64,000 bases of DNA from Leifsonia xyli subsp. cynodontis DSM 46306 (GCF_000470775.1 NC_022438.1:2356001-2420000); one strand, 5' to 3'. Positions 8,937 through 18,074 are shown, counted from the stretch's first letter. The notes: generated by a model from the sequence alone, not told the origin. Made by a program: numbers and translations.

Positions 8937-9241
8937 CGCCGCACCTCCCGCCGCGCCAACCGGTCCGCGTAGATCGCGTCCATATCCACCCGGTCATACC
9001 CGACGAGCAGCCGTCGGCCCGCGACCAGCCAGGGACCCGCCATCCCGTCATGCCCGCCCGTGGCCACCAACACGGCCACGAACCGGACCTGCGCCGCGGC
9101 ACGCCGCCGCTGATCCTCCGCCACAATCGTGGAAGCACGGTCCGCAGCCGCGTCCAAACCGCGGGCGGTGTGCCGCAACGACGCCACCACCACCCGGCGG
9201 TCCGCCTCAGCCGAGGTCGAAGACCTGCTGAACATACTCAT
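8933..9241 (-). CDS. Phage hypothetical protein
   Basis: A 102-residue soluble protein starting MSMFSRSSTSAEADRRVVV, with a helical N-terminal half (SLRHTARGLDAAADRAST), a glycine-rich middle (VATGGHDGMAGPWLVAG) and a charged end (MDAIYADRLARREVRR). No family is recognised. The chosen ATG lies inside the 3' end of the upstream gene, and the stop overlaps the GTG of the next gene, consistent with the coupled chain seen from 8326 to 10,047. Confidence 0.55.
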   Translation of the reverse strand: MSMFSRSSTSAEADRRVVVASLRHTARGLDAAADRASTIVAEDQRRRAAAQVRFVAVLVATGGHDGMAGPWLVAGRRLLVGYDRVDMDAIYADRLARREVRR

Positions 9242-9449
9242 CACGATTGGTTTTCCTTCCAAGGTCTGCGGCCATCCAGGCCAACTCTTCCCGGGTGTAG
9301 ACGCGGCCCGGGGCCACCACCTGCCCGGTCCGGCTGGTAAACCGCCCATCACACCGGGCACCACACCCATGACGACACCACCCCGACGCATCCCACCCAT
9401 GCCGGGCACCCACCGGCCGATACGGCGCACACCGCATCGCCTGCCTCAT
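9207..9449 (-). CDS. Small Cys-containing phage protein
   Basis: An 80-residue protein with three cysteines spaced GWCRHGCGARCDG and a conserved-looking second half (VYTREELAWMAADLGRKT). The Cys cluster could bind a metal, but it does not match WhiB or a standard zinc ribbon. The ATG at 9449 overlaps the stop of the upstream micro-gene (ATGA). No specific function can be assigned. Confidence 0.5.
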   Translation of the reverse strand: MRQAMRCAPYRPVGARHGWDASGWCRHGCGARCDGRFTSRTGQVVAPGRVYTREELAWMAADLGRKTNRDEYVQQVFDLG

Positions 9450-9550
9450 CGCCCACCCCCACGACGGCGGACACTACCGACGCTGAACCAGTCCCACACC
9501 ACAGCGACACCCCACACGGCCGCGATCAGGGGAAGGATCAAGGCGGGCAT
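9446..9550 (-). CDS. 34-residue phage membrane micro-protein
   Basis: A very short gene, MPALILPLIAAVWGVAVVWD and then a basic tail ending RRRGGGR. It is a single predicted membrane span. Both ends overlap neighbours through ATGA junctions (9446-9449 and about 9547-9550), the same coupling used by the rest of this run, which is the main reason to accept such a small frame. Function unknown. Confidence 0.5.
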   Translation of the reverse strand: MPALILPLIAAVWGVAVVWDWFSVGSVRRRGGGR

Positions 9551-10047
9551 CACCGGGGCACCTCGCAGTCCGCCCGATAGCACATGCAGGCCCCGGGGTA
9601 TGACGACGAGGGGCCATGCATCACGATCCCCTCGCCGCCACCGGAGACCCGGACGCCGTTCGCAAACTCGCCGTCGCCGTGCTTCATCTTTCCGACGCGA
9701 TCAAGAGCATCGCCCGAGAACTCGACAAGCCCAGGTCCTGACCAATCGCAGTCGGCTCGATAGCACTGACACTCCCCATACGGCGTCGGGCCATGTCCAG
9801 CCCGCCCCACGGCGACACCCGTCTCCCTCACCGCGTTCGGCGGGTTCACATCCACGCCCGCCAGCAGTTGGGCCGACACGTTCGCGAGGTGCTTGGACAC
9901 CTCCGCATCGGTGATGTCGTCGGCGGTGACGATCTCAGCTGCGGCGCGTTTCCTCCCGTGACTGTCCGTCTCGATATCGAACACGACAGTGATGGCATGC
10001 TCCCGCGGGTTGATCCTCTTGATCCGGGTCAGGTATTTCGTGATCAT
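9550..10047 (-). CDS. Phage protein with duplicated CxCYRADC motif
   Basis: This is the first gene of the minus-strand run. ATG 10,047 (MITKYLTRIKRINPREH) follows a purine-rich AAGAAGAAAAC leader; an upstream extension to 10,134 looks non-coding. The N-terminal 60 residues are basic and beta-rich (TVVFDIETDSHGRKRAAAEIV). The C-terminal half carries the same motif twice, GECQCYRADC and GACMCYRADC, about 55 residues apart, the second at the very end. Paired Cys motifs may form a metal site. No family is recognised. Confidence 0.6.
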   Translation of the reverse strand: MITKYLTRIKRINPREHAITVVFDIETDSHGRKRAAAEIVTADDITDAEVSKHLANVSAQLLAGVDVNPPNAVRETGVAVGRAGHGPTPYGECQCYRADCDWSGPGLVEFSGDALDRVGKMKHGDGEFANGVRVSGGGEGIVMHGPSSSYPGACMCYRADCEVPR

Positions 10048-10536
10048 CGGTGTTTTCTTCTTCCTGCTGTTTGGTGAGTGTTGGGAGCGGTGGGCCCCCC
10101 ACAGCCGAATGGGCACGGTTTTTAGGCGCGCCACATCAGCAGAGAGGGACCCACCGCGGGGTGCTGCTCTTCGGAGCCGCGCCGGTCGCTATCGGGCCAC
10201 CACCCCTTTCGGGACGGTCAGGGCCGGGATGTGTGACAGAGGATTCATCTGGGGTGCGCCGCCCGGGCCTGTCTTTATCAGCGCGCTCTGCCACTCGTGG
10301 TCACTTTTGGTAACGCGGGTACAGCTCCGCGGGTCCCACCCCTACACGGGGCGTAGTGTCGTACCTGTTTCAGCCATATTCAGTTATCCCCTTCCACGAA
10401 GAAACAGGAGAACCACGAGGATGACGTGAAATCACATTTTTGTGCATGGATCATCTGATTGCGATCTTGCGACCAGAGACACGCATTTGGAGCGGCGTGT
10501 CGAGAAATTGGTTATCTCCGTACTACCCTGGGCATC
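10048..10536. other. Phage control intergenic region without a gene
   Basis: About 490 bases separate the minus-strand operon from the plus-strand XRE repressor. No credible coding frame is seen on either strand. It should hold the divergent promoters. It contains CCCCTACACGGGGCG (10,347-10,361), a hairpin-like word also found at about 5945-5959 just upstream of the portal gene. AT-richer stretches lie at 10,370-10,400 and 10,430-10,460. Confidence 0.5.
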
Positions 10537-10863
10537 ATGACAATCACGACGACTCCGGGGATCGATGCCCTACACAAGCGACTTCGCATGGCACGCATCG
10601 GCGCAGACCTGGAGCAAGCGGATATCTCTGAGCGACTGGGCGTCGCACGCAACACCGTGAGCAACTGGGAGACGGGGCGCTCGGAGCCCTCCGCAACCCA
10701 CTTCGTTCAGTGGGCGCTCATCTGCGGTGTCCCGCTCGAATGGCTGGGGGCCATTAACGATGAAACCCCCGCCGAAGCGGGGGTTTCACATGATGGTGCG
10801 CCACGAGGGATTCGAACCCCCAACCTTCTGATCCGTAGTCAGATGCTCTATCCGTTGAGCTAG
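10537..10863 (+). CDS. XRE-family phage repressor-like protein running into the tRNA
   Basis: The helix-turn-helix is clear at residues 12-65: LRMARIGADLEQADISERLG, then VARNTVSNWETGRSEPSA. ATG 10,537 (MTITTTPG) was chosen as the last start before the domain. It points away from the minus-strand genes, as a phage repressor would. The frame has no stop after the folded domain: it passes through the tRNA terminator hairpin and most of the antisense strand of tRNA-Arg, giving a tail that is tRNA-derived (GIRTPNLLIRSQ). The natural C-terminus was probably elsewhere before integration, or ends at this junction by design. Confidence 0.8.
   Translation: MTITTTPGIDALHKRLRMARIGADLEQADISERLGVARNTVSNWETGRSEPSATHFVQWALICGVPLEWLGAINDETPAEAGVSHDGAPRGIRTPNLLIRSQMLYPLS
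10763..10786. terminator. Rho-independent terminator hairpin beside tRNA-Arg
   Basis: A perfect 10-bp stem, AAACCCCCGC with loop CGAA and GCGGGGGTTT, followed by T residues on both strands. It lies 7 bases past the 3' end of tRNA-Arg and would end its transcript; it also lies inside the XRE frame on the other strand. Confidence 0.85.
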
Positions 10864-10869
10864 TGGCGC
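10794..10869 (-). tRNA. tRNA-Arg(ACG)
   Basis: The reverse strand folds into a cloverleaf: acceptor stem GCGCCAC/GTGGCGC, anticodon stem TCTGA/TCAGA with loop CTACGGA (anticodon ACG), T-loop GGTTCGAATCC, discriminator A and an encoded CCA. The 3' end faces the prophage, the usual orientation for tRNA attachment sites. Confidence 0.95.
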
Positions 10870-11016
10870 ATGCTCCATGCGTACTCGCGCGGAACGGATT
10901 AGAGCCTACATGACCGCATCGGAGACCGCCAATTGACGCGGAAGGGGTGGCGGGACGCTTCTGAAGCCGGCCGAATCCGGCGACCCTTCGCGACGCGACA
11001 GCCGTAGCATGAAGGC

Positions 11017-11301
11017 ATGGTCACCGAGTTCAGCAACCAGAAGGACGCCGGGCGGTACGAGATGCGGGTCGACGTGGAGTTGGCCGGCTTCGTGGACTAT
11101 CGCGTGCTGGACGGTGAGATCTCGCTCACGCGCACGTTCACCGTCCCGACGTTCCGCGGGAAGGGCCTCGCGGCGAAGCTGGTCGAGTACGCCGTGGACG
11201 ACATCGCCAGGAGCGGAGAGCTGCGGGTGGCGCCGATCTGCCCGTACATCGCCAAGTGGTTCGATGCGCATCCCGAACACTCGGGGCTGCTGCGGCGTTA
11301 G
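11017..11301 (+). CDS. GNAT-like small N-acetyltransferase (YjdJ type)
   Basis: A 94-residue protein of the short GNAT family. The acetyl-CoA loop is visible as PTFRGKGLAAKLVEYAVDD (the R/QxxGxG/A pattern), followed by a short strand and the closing CPYIAKWFDAHPEH that is typical of this subfamily. ATG 11,017 has an AGGCATGG context with no strong ribosome site. It is monocistronic downstream of tRNA-Arg. The substrate is unknown; these small enzymes are usually of uncertain target. Confidence 0.85.
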   Translation: MVTEFSNQKDAGRYEMRVDVELAGFVDYRVLDGEISLTRTFTVPTFRGKGLAAKLVEYAVDDIARSGELRVAPICPYIAKWFDAHPEHSGLLRR

Positions 11302-11309
11302 ACCGGGCG

Positions 11310-11692
11310 ATGCGGGAGGCCGGGGAGAGACGCGCGGCGCGAGCCGTGCGCTTCGGGGGCGCGGACACGCTCGCGATCCGGTCTGAGCCTGTGCGCGCCC
11401 CCCGGGGCAACGAGGTCATCGTACGGGTCACCCACGCGGCGATCGGGGCCACGGATGTGACGGCTGTCCAGGGCCGATACGTCCTCCAGCCGTTCACCAG
11501 GCTGGTGCCGGGGTACGACTTCATCGGAGTGCTCGAAACGGAATCGGCGATGTCGGCCGCGCTCGGGCTGCGGAAGGGCAGGCGCGTCGCCGGGGTCCTG
11601 CCGGGCATGGGCGCTCAGGCGACCCGGCTGGTGGTCACGCCGAAGACGCTGGTCGCCGTGCCCGAGAGCCTCGGTTCGGCGGTCGCCGCGAC
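11310..11692 (+). pseudogene. Zinc-type alcohol dehydrogenase/quinone oxidoreductase, 3' truncated
   Basis: Only the N-terminal GroES-like domain of an MDR-family oxidoreductase remains: RFGGADTLAIRSEPVRAP, then EVIVRVTHAAIGATDVTAVQG, LVPGYDFIGVLE, and a segment LVVTPKTLVAVPESLGSAVAAT. The NAD(P)-binding domain is missing. After about 11,692 the sequence changes to unrelated DNA and then the IS481 element, so a rearrangement or IS-linked deletion removed the 3' half. The start at 11,310 is 9 bases past the GNAT stop. Confidence 0.75.
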
Positions 11693-11696
11693 ACTG

Positions 11697-11757
11697 GCCC
11701 GATCGCGATGCCGAGGCCGAGCGCGGCCTCGTAGAGAATGATCGCGGCGGAGGTCCC
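11697..11757 (-). pseudogene. Scrap of an MFS transporter gene
   Basis: The minus strand reads TSAAIILYEAALGLGIAIGP, the pattern of a transmembrane helix with the GxGxxxGP motif of MFS antiporters. Only about 20 codons remain, wedged between the broken dehydrogenase and the IS481 element. It points to deletion of intervening host DNA. Being so short, the call is tentative. Confidence 0.4.
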
Positions 11758-11760
11758 GCT

Positions 11761-12759
11761 CTAGGTGTGTTTCTCAGGGACGTTGGTCAATCTGCTGATG
11801 GGTGGCTGGCTGCCGATGGCGGTGTGGGGCCTGTGGTGATTGTAGGAGTGCAGCCAGGCCGGGAGTGCGTTGCGGCGGGCTGATTCGGAGTTGTAGTGCC
11901 GGGCGTATGCCCAGCCGTCGGCGAGGGTGCGGTGGAAGCGTTCGATCTTGCCGTTCGTCTGCGGATGGTAGGGCCGGGTGCGTTTCGGTTGGATGCTGAG
12001 CTCGGCGCAAGCGTCGCGCCAGGCGTATGAGCGGTATGCGGAGCCGTTGTCGGAGAGCACCTGTTCGACGGTGACGCCACGGCTGGCGAACCAGCCGACC
12101 GCTCGACGCAGAACAGCGATTGCAGTGGCGGCGGTTTCGTCGTCGTGGATCTCGGCGTAAGCGACACGGGAGTGATCGTCGATGACGGTATGAACGAACG
12201 CTGTGCCGGTGATCATGTCGCCGGTGATCCCGTGTTTCCCGGTCCGCTTCGCGGTGATGGCCTTGTTCCGCTCTCCCTGGAGACGTCCGACGTAGCGCCA
12301 GCCGCCACCGTCGGGGATGTTGCCGAGTTTCTTGATGTCGACGTGGATCATCGATCCGGGATGCTCGTGCTCGTAGCGGCGGGCGGGTTCGCCGGTGCGG
12401 ACGTCGACGTGGCTGGGCCGATTGATCCGGCACCGGGAGAGGACCGTGTGAACGGTCGAGGCGGGCATGCCGAGCTGGGCGCCGATACCGACTGGTCCCA
12501 GCCGCTTCTTCCACCGCAGATGCACGACCTTGCGGACCAGTCTTCGCGGGGTCTTGTTCGGGCTGTGATGCGGCCGTGACGAACGGTCCAGCATTCCCGC
12601 CTCGCCCATCTCCACGTAACGACGAGCCCATCGGTCCGCGGTGCGTCAGGACACTCGGAAGTAGGTCGCCGCCGCAGCAACGGACCAGCCGTCGTCGACG
12701 ACTTGGCGGGCCAGGCGGAGGCATTCGCGAGGAGTCAAAGCAGCATTAGCGTGGGTCAC
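11761..12759 (-). pseudogene. IS481 transposase with premature stop
   Basis: A GTG start at 12,759 lies 5 bases after AGGAGG. The HTH region (TPRECLRLARQVVDDGWSVA) is cut by an in-frame TGA at 12,646-12,648, just before RTADRWARRYVEMG. The rest is intact: an rve catalytic core with DIKKLGN, VIDDHSRVAYAEI, LSDNGSAYRSYAWR and KRTRPYHPQTNGKIERFHRTL, i.e. the DDE residues. An internal ATG at 12,615 could make a protein lacking the DNA-binding N-terminus. The lesion is a substitution and not an indel. Confidence 0.85.
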
Positions 12760-12801
12760 GAGGACCTCCTAAGTCATCGAGTGCAGGGAAACTAGACAGC
12801 C
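11761..12801 (-). mobile_element. IS481-family insertion sequence, inactive
   Basis: A single transposase gene fills the element. The right end probably lies at about 12,801, where TGTCTAGTTTCCC (read on the minus strand) starts 5' of the transposase. The left end is not resolved, because only a few bases separate the stop from the broken neighbours; no convincing target duplication was seen. Confidence 0.7.
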
Positions 12802-12844
12802 CCACTCTCGACCGGGAGGTCCTCACCCATCTATCGCGTCACAC

Positions 12845-12872
12845 CTCAACCAACGTCCCTGAGCAGCACAAC
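12845..12872 (+). pseudogene. 3' scrap of a second IS481-type transposase
   Basis: The plus strand reads STNVPEQHN, matching the transposase C-terminus at 11,761 (LTNVPEKHT) in inverted orientation. ACCAACGTCCCTGAG is identical at 12,849-12,863 and, reversed, at 11,773-11,787. The stop of the neighbouring HAD gene falls in this scrap. Confidence 0.5.
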
Positions 12873-13538
12873 CTAGACCCCGGCGACGAGGCCGGTGCTC
12901 CACTCTCCTCCGGCCTCGGTGACCGAGAGTTCGCCCGCGTAGTCGAGGAGCCGTCCGAGCCCCCTGCTCGCGGCGGACTCGTACACGCCGACGACGACCA
13001 CGCGCGCGCCGGAGGCGACAGCGGCGGCCAGCCCGGCCGGCGCGTCCTCGAAGGCGAGGCAGGATGCGGCGGGAACGCCCAGTTTCTCGGCCGCCAGCAG
13101 GTAGGCCTGCGGGTCGGGCTTGCCGCGCACGACATCCTCCGCCGCCACCAGGACAGGCGGGACCGGGACACCCGCCGCCGCCATCCGGGCGACGGCCAGC
13201 TCGCGCGGTGCGCTGGTGACCACGGCGACGGGGGCGCCCGCGTCGATCAGCGCGGCCAGGAGAGCCCCGGCTCCGGGCACCTCCACGATGCCCTCGGTGC
13301 GGGCGACCTCCTCGGCGACAAGGGCGGAGAGGAGCTCGCCGAGCTCGGCGGGGGAACGCTGCGGGAGGAAGCGCGCCAGGGTGTCGATCGCCTGGCGGCC
13401 GTGCGCGTACCCTAGGATCTCGGCGGGGTCGAGGCCGTTCGCCCGGCTGAACTCGGTCCACACCGCCTCCACGACGGGGGTGGAGTCGACGAGAGTGCCG
13501 TCCATGTCGAAGAGGAATCCGGCCGCGGTCAGCTGCAT
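12873..13538 (-). CDS. HAD-family sugar phosphatase / beta-phosphoglucomutase-like
   Basis: A 221-residue HAD hydrolase. Motif I is FDMDGTLVDS (nucleophile and acid Asp), motif II is VVTSAPREL, the motif III Lys is in VVRGKPDPQAYLLAA, and motif IV is FEDAPAGLAAA. A helical cap domain lies between motifs I and II. This layout is shared by sugar-phosphatases and beta-phosphoglucomutases; the substrate cannot be told. The TAG stop lies at the edge of the IS481 scrap, so the last few residues may not be original, but the core fold is complete. Confidence 0.85.
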   Translation of the reverse strand: MQLTAAGFLFDMDGTLVDSTPVVEAVWTEFSRANGLDPAEILGYAHGRQAIDTLARFLPQRSPAELGELLSALVAEEVARTEGIVEVPGAGALLAALIDAGAPVAVVTSAPRELAVARMAAAGVPVPPVLVAAEDVVRGKPDPQAYLLAAEKLGVPAASCLAFEDAPAGLAAAVASGARVVVVGVYESAASRGLGRLLDYAGELSVTEAGGEWSTGLVAGV

Positions 13539-13683
13539 GCCCCCAGCGTAGAGGGCGCGCGTGGACGGGACGGTCAGCCTCCGGCCGGGCGGGCGTTCTG
13601 CGCGGCGGGAAGGCCGACGGACGCACGGCCGGCCGCAGGGGCGCCGGACCGGTCGGTCCAGCGCCCTCTGCGACGCGGTTGGT

Positions 13684-13857
13684 TCAGTGTTTGAACGCGT
13701 CCTTGACTTTCTCGGCGGCGTTCTTGAGGTCGGCCTTCACCTGGTCGAGCTTGCCCTCCCCTTCAAGCTGCTCGTCGCCGGTGGCCTTGCCCGCGGCTTC
13801 TTTCGCCTTGCCTCCGGCATCCTCGGCCGCGTTCTTGATTTTGTCGTCGAGTCCCAT
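13684..13857 (-). CDS. CsbD-like stress protein
   Basis: A 57-residue, highly charged helical protein: MGLDDKIKNAAEDAGGKAKE and a second copy-like half ending AEKVKDAFKH. Lys/Ala/Glu repeats and the GxxKEAAGKATGD segment are the CsbD family pattern, whose members rise under general stress but have no known mechanism. An AAGGACGAG ribosome site precedes the ATG. It is monocistronic and convergent with the HAD gene region. Confidence 0.9.
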   Translation of the reverse strand: MGLDDKIKNAAEDAGGKAKEAAGKATGDEQLEGEGKLDQVKADLKNAAEKVKDAFKH

Positions 13858-14010
13858 GACCTCGTCCTTTCGCTTGCTCGGTGATCGTTCTTCCTCTGGG
13901 ACGCTCCCACGCGGGTGGGCGCTCTTCCAGCCTCCACACTCCGGGCTGATTTTCAACCCCCCATAGCCTCCTCTTCCGGCCCGCGTACGGGACGAAGAGA
14001 ATGGAGCACT

Positions 14011-16317
14011 GTGAGCACCGATCTCCCCCGGAACACCTACCGCCTCCAGATCACCCCCGAGTTCACGCTCCGGGACGCCGCCCGGACGCTCGGCCAGCTG
14101 GCGCGGCTCGGGGTGGACGCGGTCTACCTGTCGCCGCTGCTGCAAGCCGAACCGGGCTCCGCTCACGGCTACGACGTGACCGATCCGACCCGGGTGGACG
14201 CGGAACGCGGCGGTCCGGACGCGCTCCGCAAGTTCGCAGACAGCGTACACGCGCACGGGATGCGCGTGGTCGTGGACATCGTCCCCAACCACCTCGGCGT
14301 AGCGACGCCGGCGAACACAGCCTGGTGGTGGGACGTCCTGGCGGGCGGGCCGGAAGCCGGGCACGCGGGCTTCTTCGACATCGATTGGGCGTTCGGCGGT
14401 GGGCGCGTGCGCATCCCGGTGCTGGGCGAAGGCGCGGACGAGCTGGACAAGCTGAGGGTGGAAGACGGCGAACTGCGGTACGGGGAGCACCGCTTCCCGA
14501 TCGCGGCCGGAACGGAAGGCGGTTCGCCGCGCGAGGTACACGAACGGCAGCACTACGAACTCGTCTCGTGGCGACGGGCGGACGCGGACCTGAACTACCG
14601 GCGCTTCTTCGCGGTGGACACGCTCGCCGGTGTACGCGTGGAGGACCCGCGCGTGTTCGGGGAGACGCACCGTGAGATCGGCCGGTGGCTGCGCGAGGGC
14701 CTGGTGGACGGGCTGCGCGTCGACCACCCCGACGGGCTGCGCGACCCCGGCGCGTACCTGGAGCGGCTGGCGGAACTCGCCGGCGGGAGGCCGGTCTGGG
14801 TCGAGAAGATCCTGGAGGGCGACGAGCGCATTCCGGCCTGGCCGATCAGCGGGACCACCGGGTACGACGCGCTCGGGGCGGTCGACCGGGTGTTCATCGA
14901 CCCGTCCGGCGAGGAGCCGCTGACCGCGCTCGCGGAGGAGGTGGACGACCGGGAGGAGAGCCGCGACTGGCCCGCGCTCATCCACCGCCGCAAGCGGTCC
15001 GCGGCCGACGGCATCCTGCGTTCAGAGGTACTGCGGGTGACGCGCGAGCTCACGACGGCCGGTGCGACGGCCGATCCCGAGACGCTGGCGGATGCGGTGG
15101 CCGAACTGGCCGCGGCCTTCCCCGTCTACCGCAGCTACCTGCCGTTCGGGCTCGGCTATCTGACAGCGGCGCGGGATGCGGCGCTCGCCGCCCGACCGGA
15201 CCTCGCTGAGGCGCTGGAGGAAACGACTGGGCTCCTGAGCCGCGCCGGCTCCGGCCCGGCCGAGCGCTTCCAGCAGACGACCGGGGCGATCATGGCGAAA
15301 GGTGTCGAGGACAGCGCGTTCTACCGGGTCTCCCGGCTGGCCTCGCTCGCCGAGGTCGGCGCCGACCCCTCCGCGTTCGCGCTGACCGTGGAGGCGTTCC
15401 ACCGCCTCCAGGCCGACCGGCTCGTGCGCCTCCCGCACTCGCTGACGGCGCTGAGCACGCACGACACCAAGCGCGGCGAGGACACCCGCGCGCGCATCGC
15501 GGTGCTCGCGGAGCTGCCGGAGCAGTGGAAGCGGTTCCTGACCGCGGTCCGCGAGCGGGTCGCGATCGGCGACGGCTCGCTGGAGAACCTGCTGTGGCAG
15601 TCGATCGTCGGCGCGTGGCCAGCCTCCCGGGAGCGGCTGCGCGCCTACGCGCTGAAAGCAGCGCGCGAAGCGGGAGCGAGCACGTCTTGGGCCGATCCGG
15701 ACGCGGACGCCGAGACGGCGCTCGCCGGGCTGGTGGATGCCGCGTTCGACGACGAGCGGGTCCGCCACGAGGTGCTCGCGATAACCTCCCGGGTGGAGGC
15801 GCCGGGAGCGAGCAACGGACTCGGAGCGAAGCTCGTGCAGCTGACGATGCCGGGCATCCCGGACGTCTACCAAGGCTCGGAGCGCTGGGAACGCTCGCTG
15901 GTCGATCCGGACAATCGCCGGCCGGTCGAGTTCGACGTCTCCGCCGGGCTGCTCGCACGCCTGGACGCGGGCTGGCTGCCGGAGGTCGACTCCTCGGGGG
16001 CGGCGAAGGTGCTGGTCACCTCGCGCGCGCTGCGGCTGCGCCGCGACCGGCCCGAGCTGTTCGCGGAATACCGGCCGATGGCCGCCGAGGGGCCGCGAGC
16101 AGGCCACCTGCTCGGGTTCGACCGCGGCGGCGCGACGACCCTGGCGACGCGCCTCCCGGTCGGTCTCGAGCGCGCCGGCGGCTGGGGGGAGACGACCGTC
16201 GAGCTCGGAGACGAGCCACTGCGCGACGAACTGACCGGCCGCGAGCATCGCGGCCGGGTCAGAGTCGCGGCGATCCTGTCGCAGTATCCGGTCGCTCTGC
16301 TGGCGGTGCCGCGATGA
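14011..16317 (+). CDS. treY: Maltooligosyl trehalose synthase
   Basis: Converts the reducing end of malto-oligosaccharides to a trehalosyl (alpha-1,1) unit. It is a 768-residue GH13 enzyme, the normal length. Visible GH13 regions are [22 protein letters not shown] (nucleophile Asp), VEKILEGDE (acid/base Glu) and [14 protein letters not shown] (transition-state Asp). The start of the fold [16 protein letters not shown] is typical of TreY. GTG 14,011 follows GGAGCACT. The stop overlaps the treZ ATG by 4 bases. No lesions were found. Confidence 0.96.
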   Translation: MSTDLPRNTYRLQITPEFTLRDAARTLGQLARLGVDAVYLSPLLQAEPGSAHGYDVTDPTRVDAERGGPDALRKFADSVHAHGMRVVVDIVPNHLGVATPANTAWWWDVLAGGPEAGHAGFFDIDWAFGGGRVRIPVLGEGADELDKLRVEDGELRYGEHRFPIAAGTEGGSPREVHERQHYELVSWRRADADLNYRRFFAVDTLAGVRVEDPRVFGETHREIGRWLREGLVDGLRVDHPDGLRDPGAYLERLAELAGGRPVWVEKILEGDERIPAWPISGTTGYDALGAVDRVFIDPSGEEPLTALAEEVDDREESRDWPALIHRRKRSAADGILRSEVLRVTRELTTAGATADPETLADAVAELAAAFPVYRSYLPFGLGYLTAARDAALAARPDLAEALEETTGLLSRAGSGPAERFQQTTGAIMAKGVEDSAFYRVSRLASLAEVGADPSAFALTVEAFHRLQADRLVRLPHSLTALSTHDTKRGEDTRARIAVLAELPEQWKRFLTAVRERVAIGDGSLENLLWQSIVGAWPASRERLRAYALKAAREAGASTSWADPDADAETALAGLVDAAFDDERVRHEVLAITSRVEAPGASNGLGAKLVQLTMPGIPDVYQGSERWERSLVDPDNRRPVEFDVSAGLLARLDAGWLPEVDSSGAAKVLVTSRALRLRRDRPELFAEYRPMAAEGPRAGHLLGFDRGGATTLATRLPVGLERAGGWGETTVELGDEPLRDELTGREHRGRVRVAAILSQYPVALLAVPR

Positions 16318-17996
16318 GCGACCGCCGGTTCCCCGTGTGGGCGCCGAGGGCGAACGACGTGGCGGTCGTGGCGCCGGCGCTCGGGACGTTCGCGCTCACC
16401 GCCGCCCCCGACGGCTGGTGGCGGCTGCCGGAGCCGCTCGACGCGGGTCCCGAACCGCTCGACTACGGATTCGTCGTGGACGGGAGCGGCCCGCATCCCG
16501 ACCCGCGCTCCCGGCGCCAGCCGAACGGAGTACACGCGCTCGGCCGCGAGTTCGACCCCGCCCCGGTCGAGCCCTGGCCCGGACGCGAGGCGACCGGCGC
16601 CGTCCTCTACGAGCTCCACCTCGGGACTTTCACACCCGAGGGTACTCTGGACGCGGCCGCCGAACGGCTCGACCACCTCGCCGGCCTCGGCGTGGAAGCG
16701 GTCGAGCTCCTCCCGGTCAATGCCTACAACGGGCCGTACGGCTGGGGCTATGACGGTGTGCTCTGGTACGCGGTCCACGAGCCGTACGGCGGACCGGAGG
16801 CGTACCAGCGCTTCGTCGCAGCCTGCCACCGCCGCGGGATCGCAGTGATCCAGGATGTCGTCTACAACCATCTGGGCCCGAGCGGCAACGCCCTGCCCGT
16901 CTTCGGCCCCTACCTCAGCGAGGGCCGCACCACCTGGGGAGCATCGGTCAACCTCGACGGAGCGCTCTCCGACGAGGTCCGGCGTCACATCCTGGACAAC
17001 GCGGCCTACTGGCTGCGCGACCTGGGCGTGGACGGGTTGCGGCTGGACGCGGTGCATGCCCTCCAGGACTCCCGCGCCGAGCACATCCTGGAAGCGCTCG
17101 CCCGGCAGACCGAACAGTTGCGCGAGGAGACCGGCCGCCCGCTGACGCTCATCGCCGAGAGCGACCTCAACGACCCGCGGCTGATCCGCTCGCGGGCCCG
17201 GCACGGATACGGGCTCGACGCGCAGTGGAACGACGATGCGCACCACAGCATCCACGCGAACCTCACCGGCGAGACCTTCGGCTACTACGTCGATTTCGGG
17301 TCACCGGACGCGCTGGTGAAGGTCTTCGAACGCGGGTTCTTCCACGACGGGACGTACTCGGCCTTCCGCGAGCGCCACCACGGCCGGCCGCTGGAGGCCG
17401 ATCAGCCGCACTCGCAGCTGGTCGCCTTCAGCCAGGACCACGACCAGATCGGCAACCGCGCTGCGGGCGACCGGCTCAGCGCGACCCTCGACGACGGACG
17501 GCTCGCCGTCGCGGCGGCGCTGACGCTGCTCGGCCCGTTCACGCCGATGCTGTTCATGGGCGAGGAATGGGCGGCCGGGACACCGTGGCCATTCTTCGCC
17601 TCGCATCCGGAGCCGGACCTCGCGGAGGCGACCCGCAGCGGACGGATCGCCGAGTTCGCCCGGATGGGCTGGGACCCGGCCGCAGTGGCCGACCCAATGG
17701 ACCCGGCGACCTTCCACGCGGCGAAGCTCGACTGGAGCGAGCGCGACAGCGAGCGCGGAGCCCGGATGCTGGACTGGTATCGCACTCTGACGCGGCTGCG
17801 GCGGACGATGCCGACGGACGCGAGAGCGCGGGAGGTGCGGTTCGCGGACGGCGTGTTCTCCTTCGTGCGCGAGAGGACGCGGGTGACCGTCGGCCTCAGC
17901 GGGGGCGGTCTCCCGCACCCGGACGGGACGGAGGCCGTGCTGGCGAGCTTCGGGGACGCGGTGCTGGTGACGCGCGTCTCCGCCCATTCGGCATAG
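16314..17996 (+). CDS. treZ: Malto-oligosyltrehalose trehalohydrolase
   Basis: Releases free trehalose from the product of TreY. It is a 560-residue GH13 protein with an N-terminal CBM48-like domain ([16 protein letters not shown]) and catalytic barrel motifs: [37 protein letters not shown] and [11 protein letters not shown]. The [15 protein letters not shown] stretch is typical of TreZ. Its ATG sits inside the treY stop (ATGA), so the two are translationally coupled. The frame is intact. Confidence 0.96.
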   Translation: MSDRRFPVWAPRANDVAVVAPALGTFALTAAPDGWWRLPEPLDAGPEPLDYGFVVDGSGPHPDPRSRRQPNGVHALGREFDPAPVEPWPGREATGAVLYELHLGTFTPEGTLDAAAERLDHLAGLGVEAVELLPVNAYNGPYGWGYDGVLWYAVHEPYGGPEAYQRFVAACHRRGIAVIQDVVYNHLGPSGNALPVFGPYLSEGRTTWGASVNLDGALSDEVRRHILDNAAYWLRDLGVDGLRLDAVHALQDSRAEHILEALARQTEQLREETGRPLTLIAESDLNDPRLIRSRARHGYGLDAQWNDDAHHSIHANLTGETFGYYVDFGSPDALVKVFERGFFHDGTYSAFRERHHGRPLEADQPHSQLVAFSQDHDQIGNRAAGDRLSATLDDGRLAVAAALTLLGPFTPMLFMGEEWAAGTPWPFFASHPEPDLAEATRSGRIAEFARMGWDPAAVADPMDPATFHAAKLDWSERDSERGARMLDWYRTLTRLRRTMPTDARAREVRFADGVFSFVRERTRVTVGLSGGGLPHPDGTEAVLASFGDAVLVTRVSAHSA

Positions 17997-18074
17997 CGGC
18001 CGCCGACCACCGTGTCAACGACTTCACGGGAGACGATCGACGCCGTAATCTGTCGCTCTACCGAACGGAGCCCT

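Noticed and set aside
8211..8972. Plus-strand 253-codon frame with a hydrophobic stretch near 8,650-8,790
   Set aside because: It overlaps three minus-strand genes with coupled starts; most of it is low-complexity Pro/Arg/Thr, so the membrane-like stretch is probably incidental.
12646..12648. Reading the IS481 TGA as recoded (selenocysteine or readthrough)
   Set aside because: No supporting element is visible and the codon sits in the HTH of a transposase; plain nonsense mutation is simpler.
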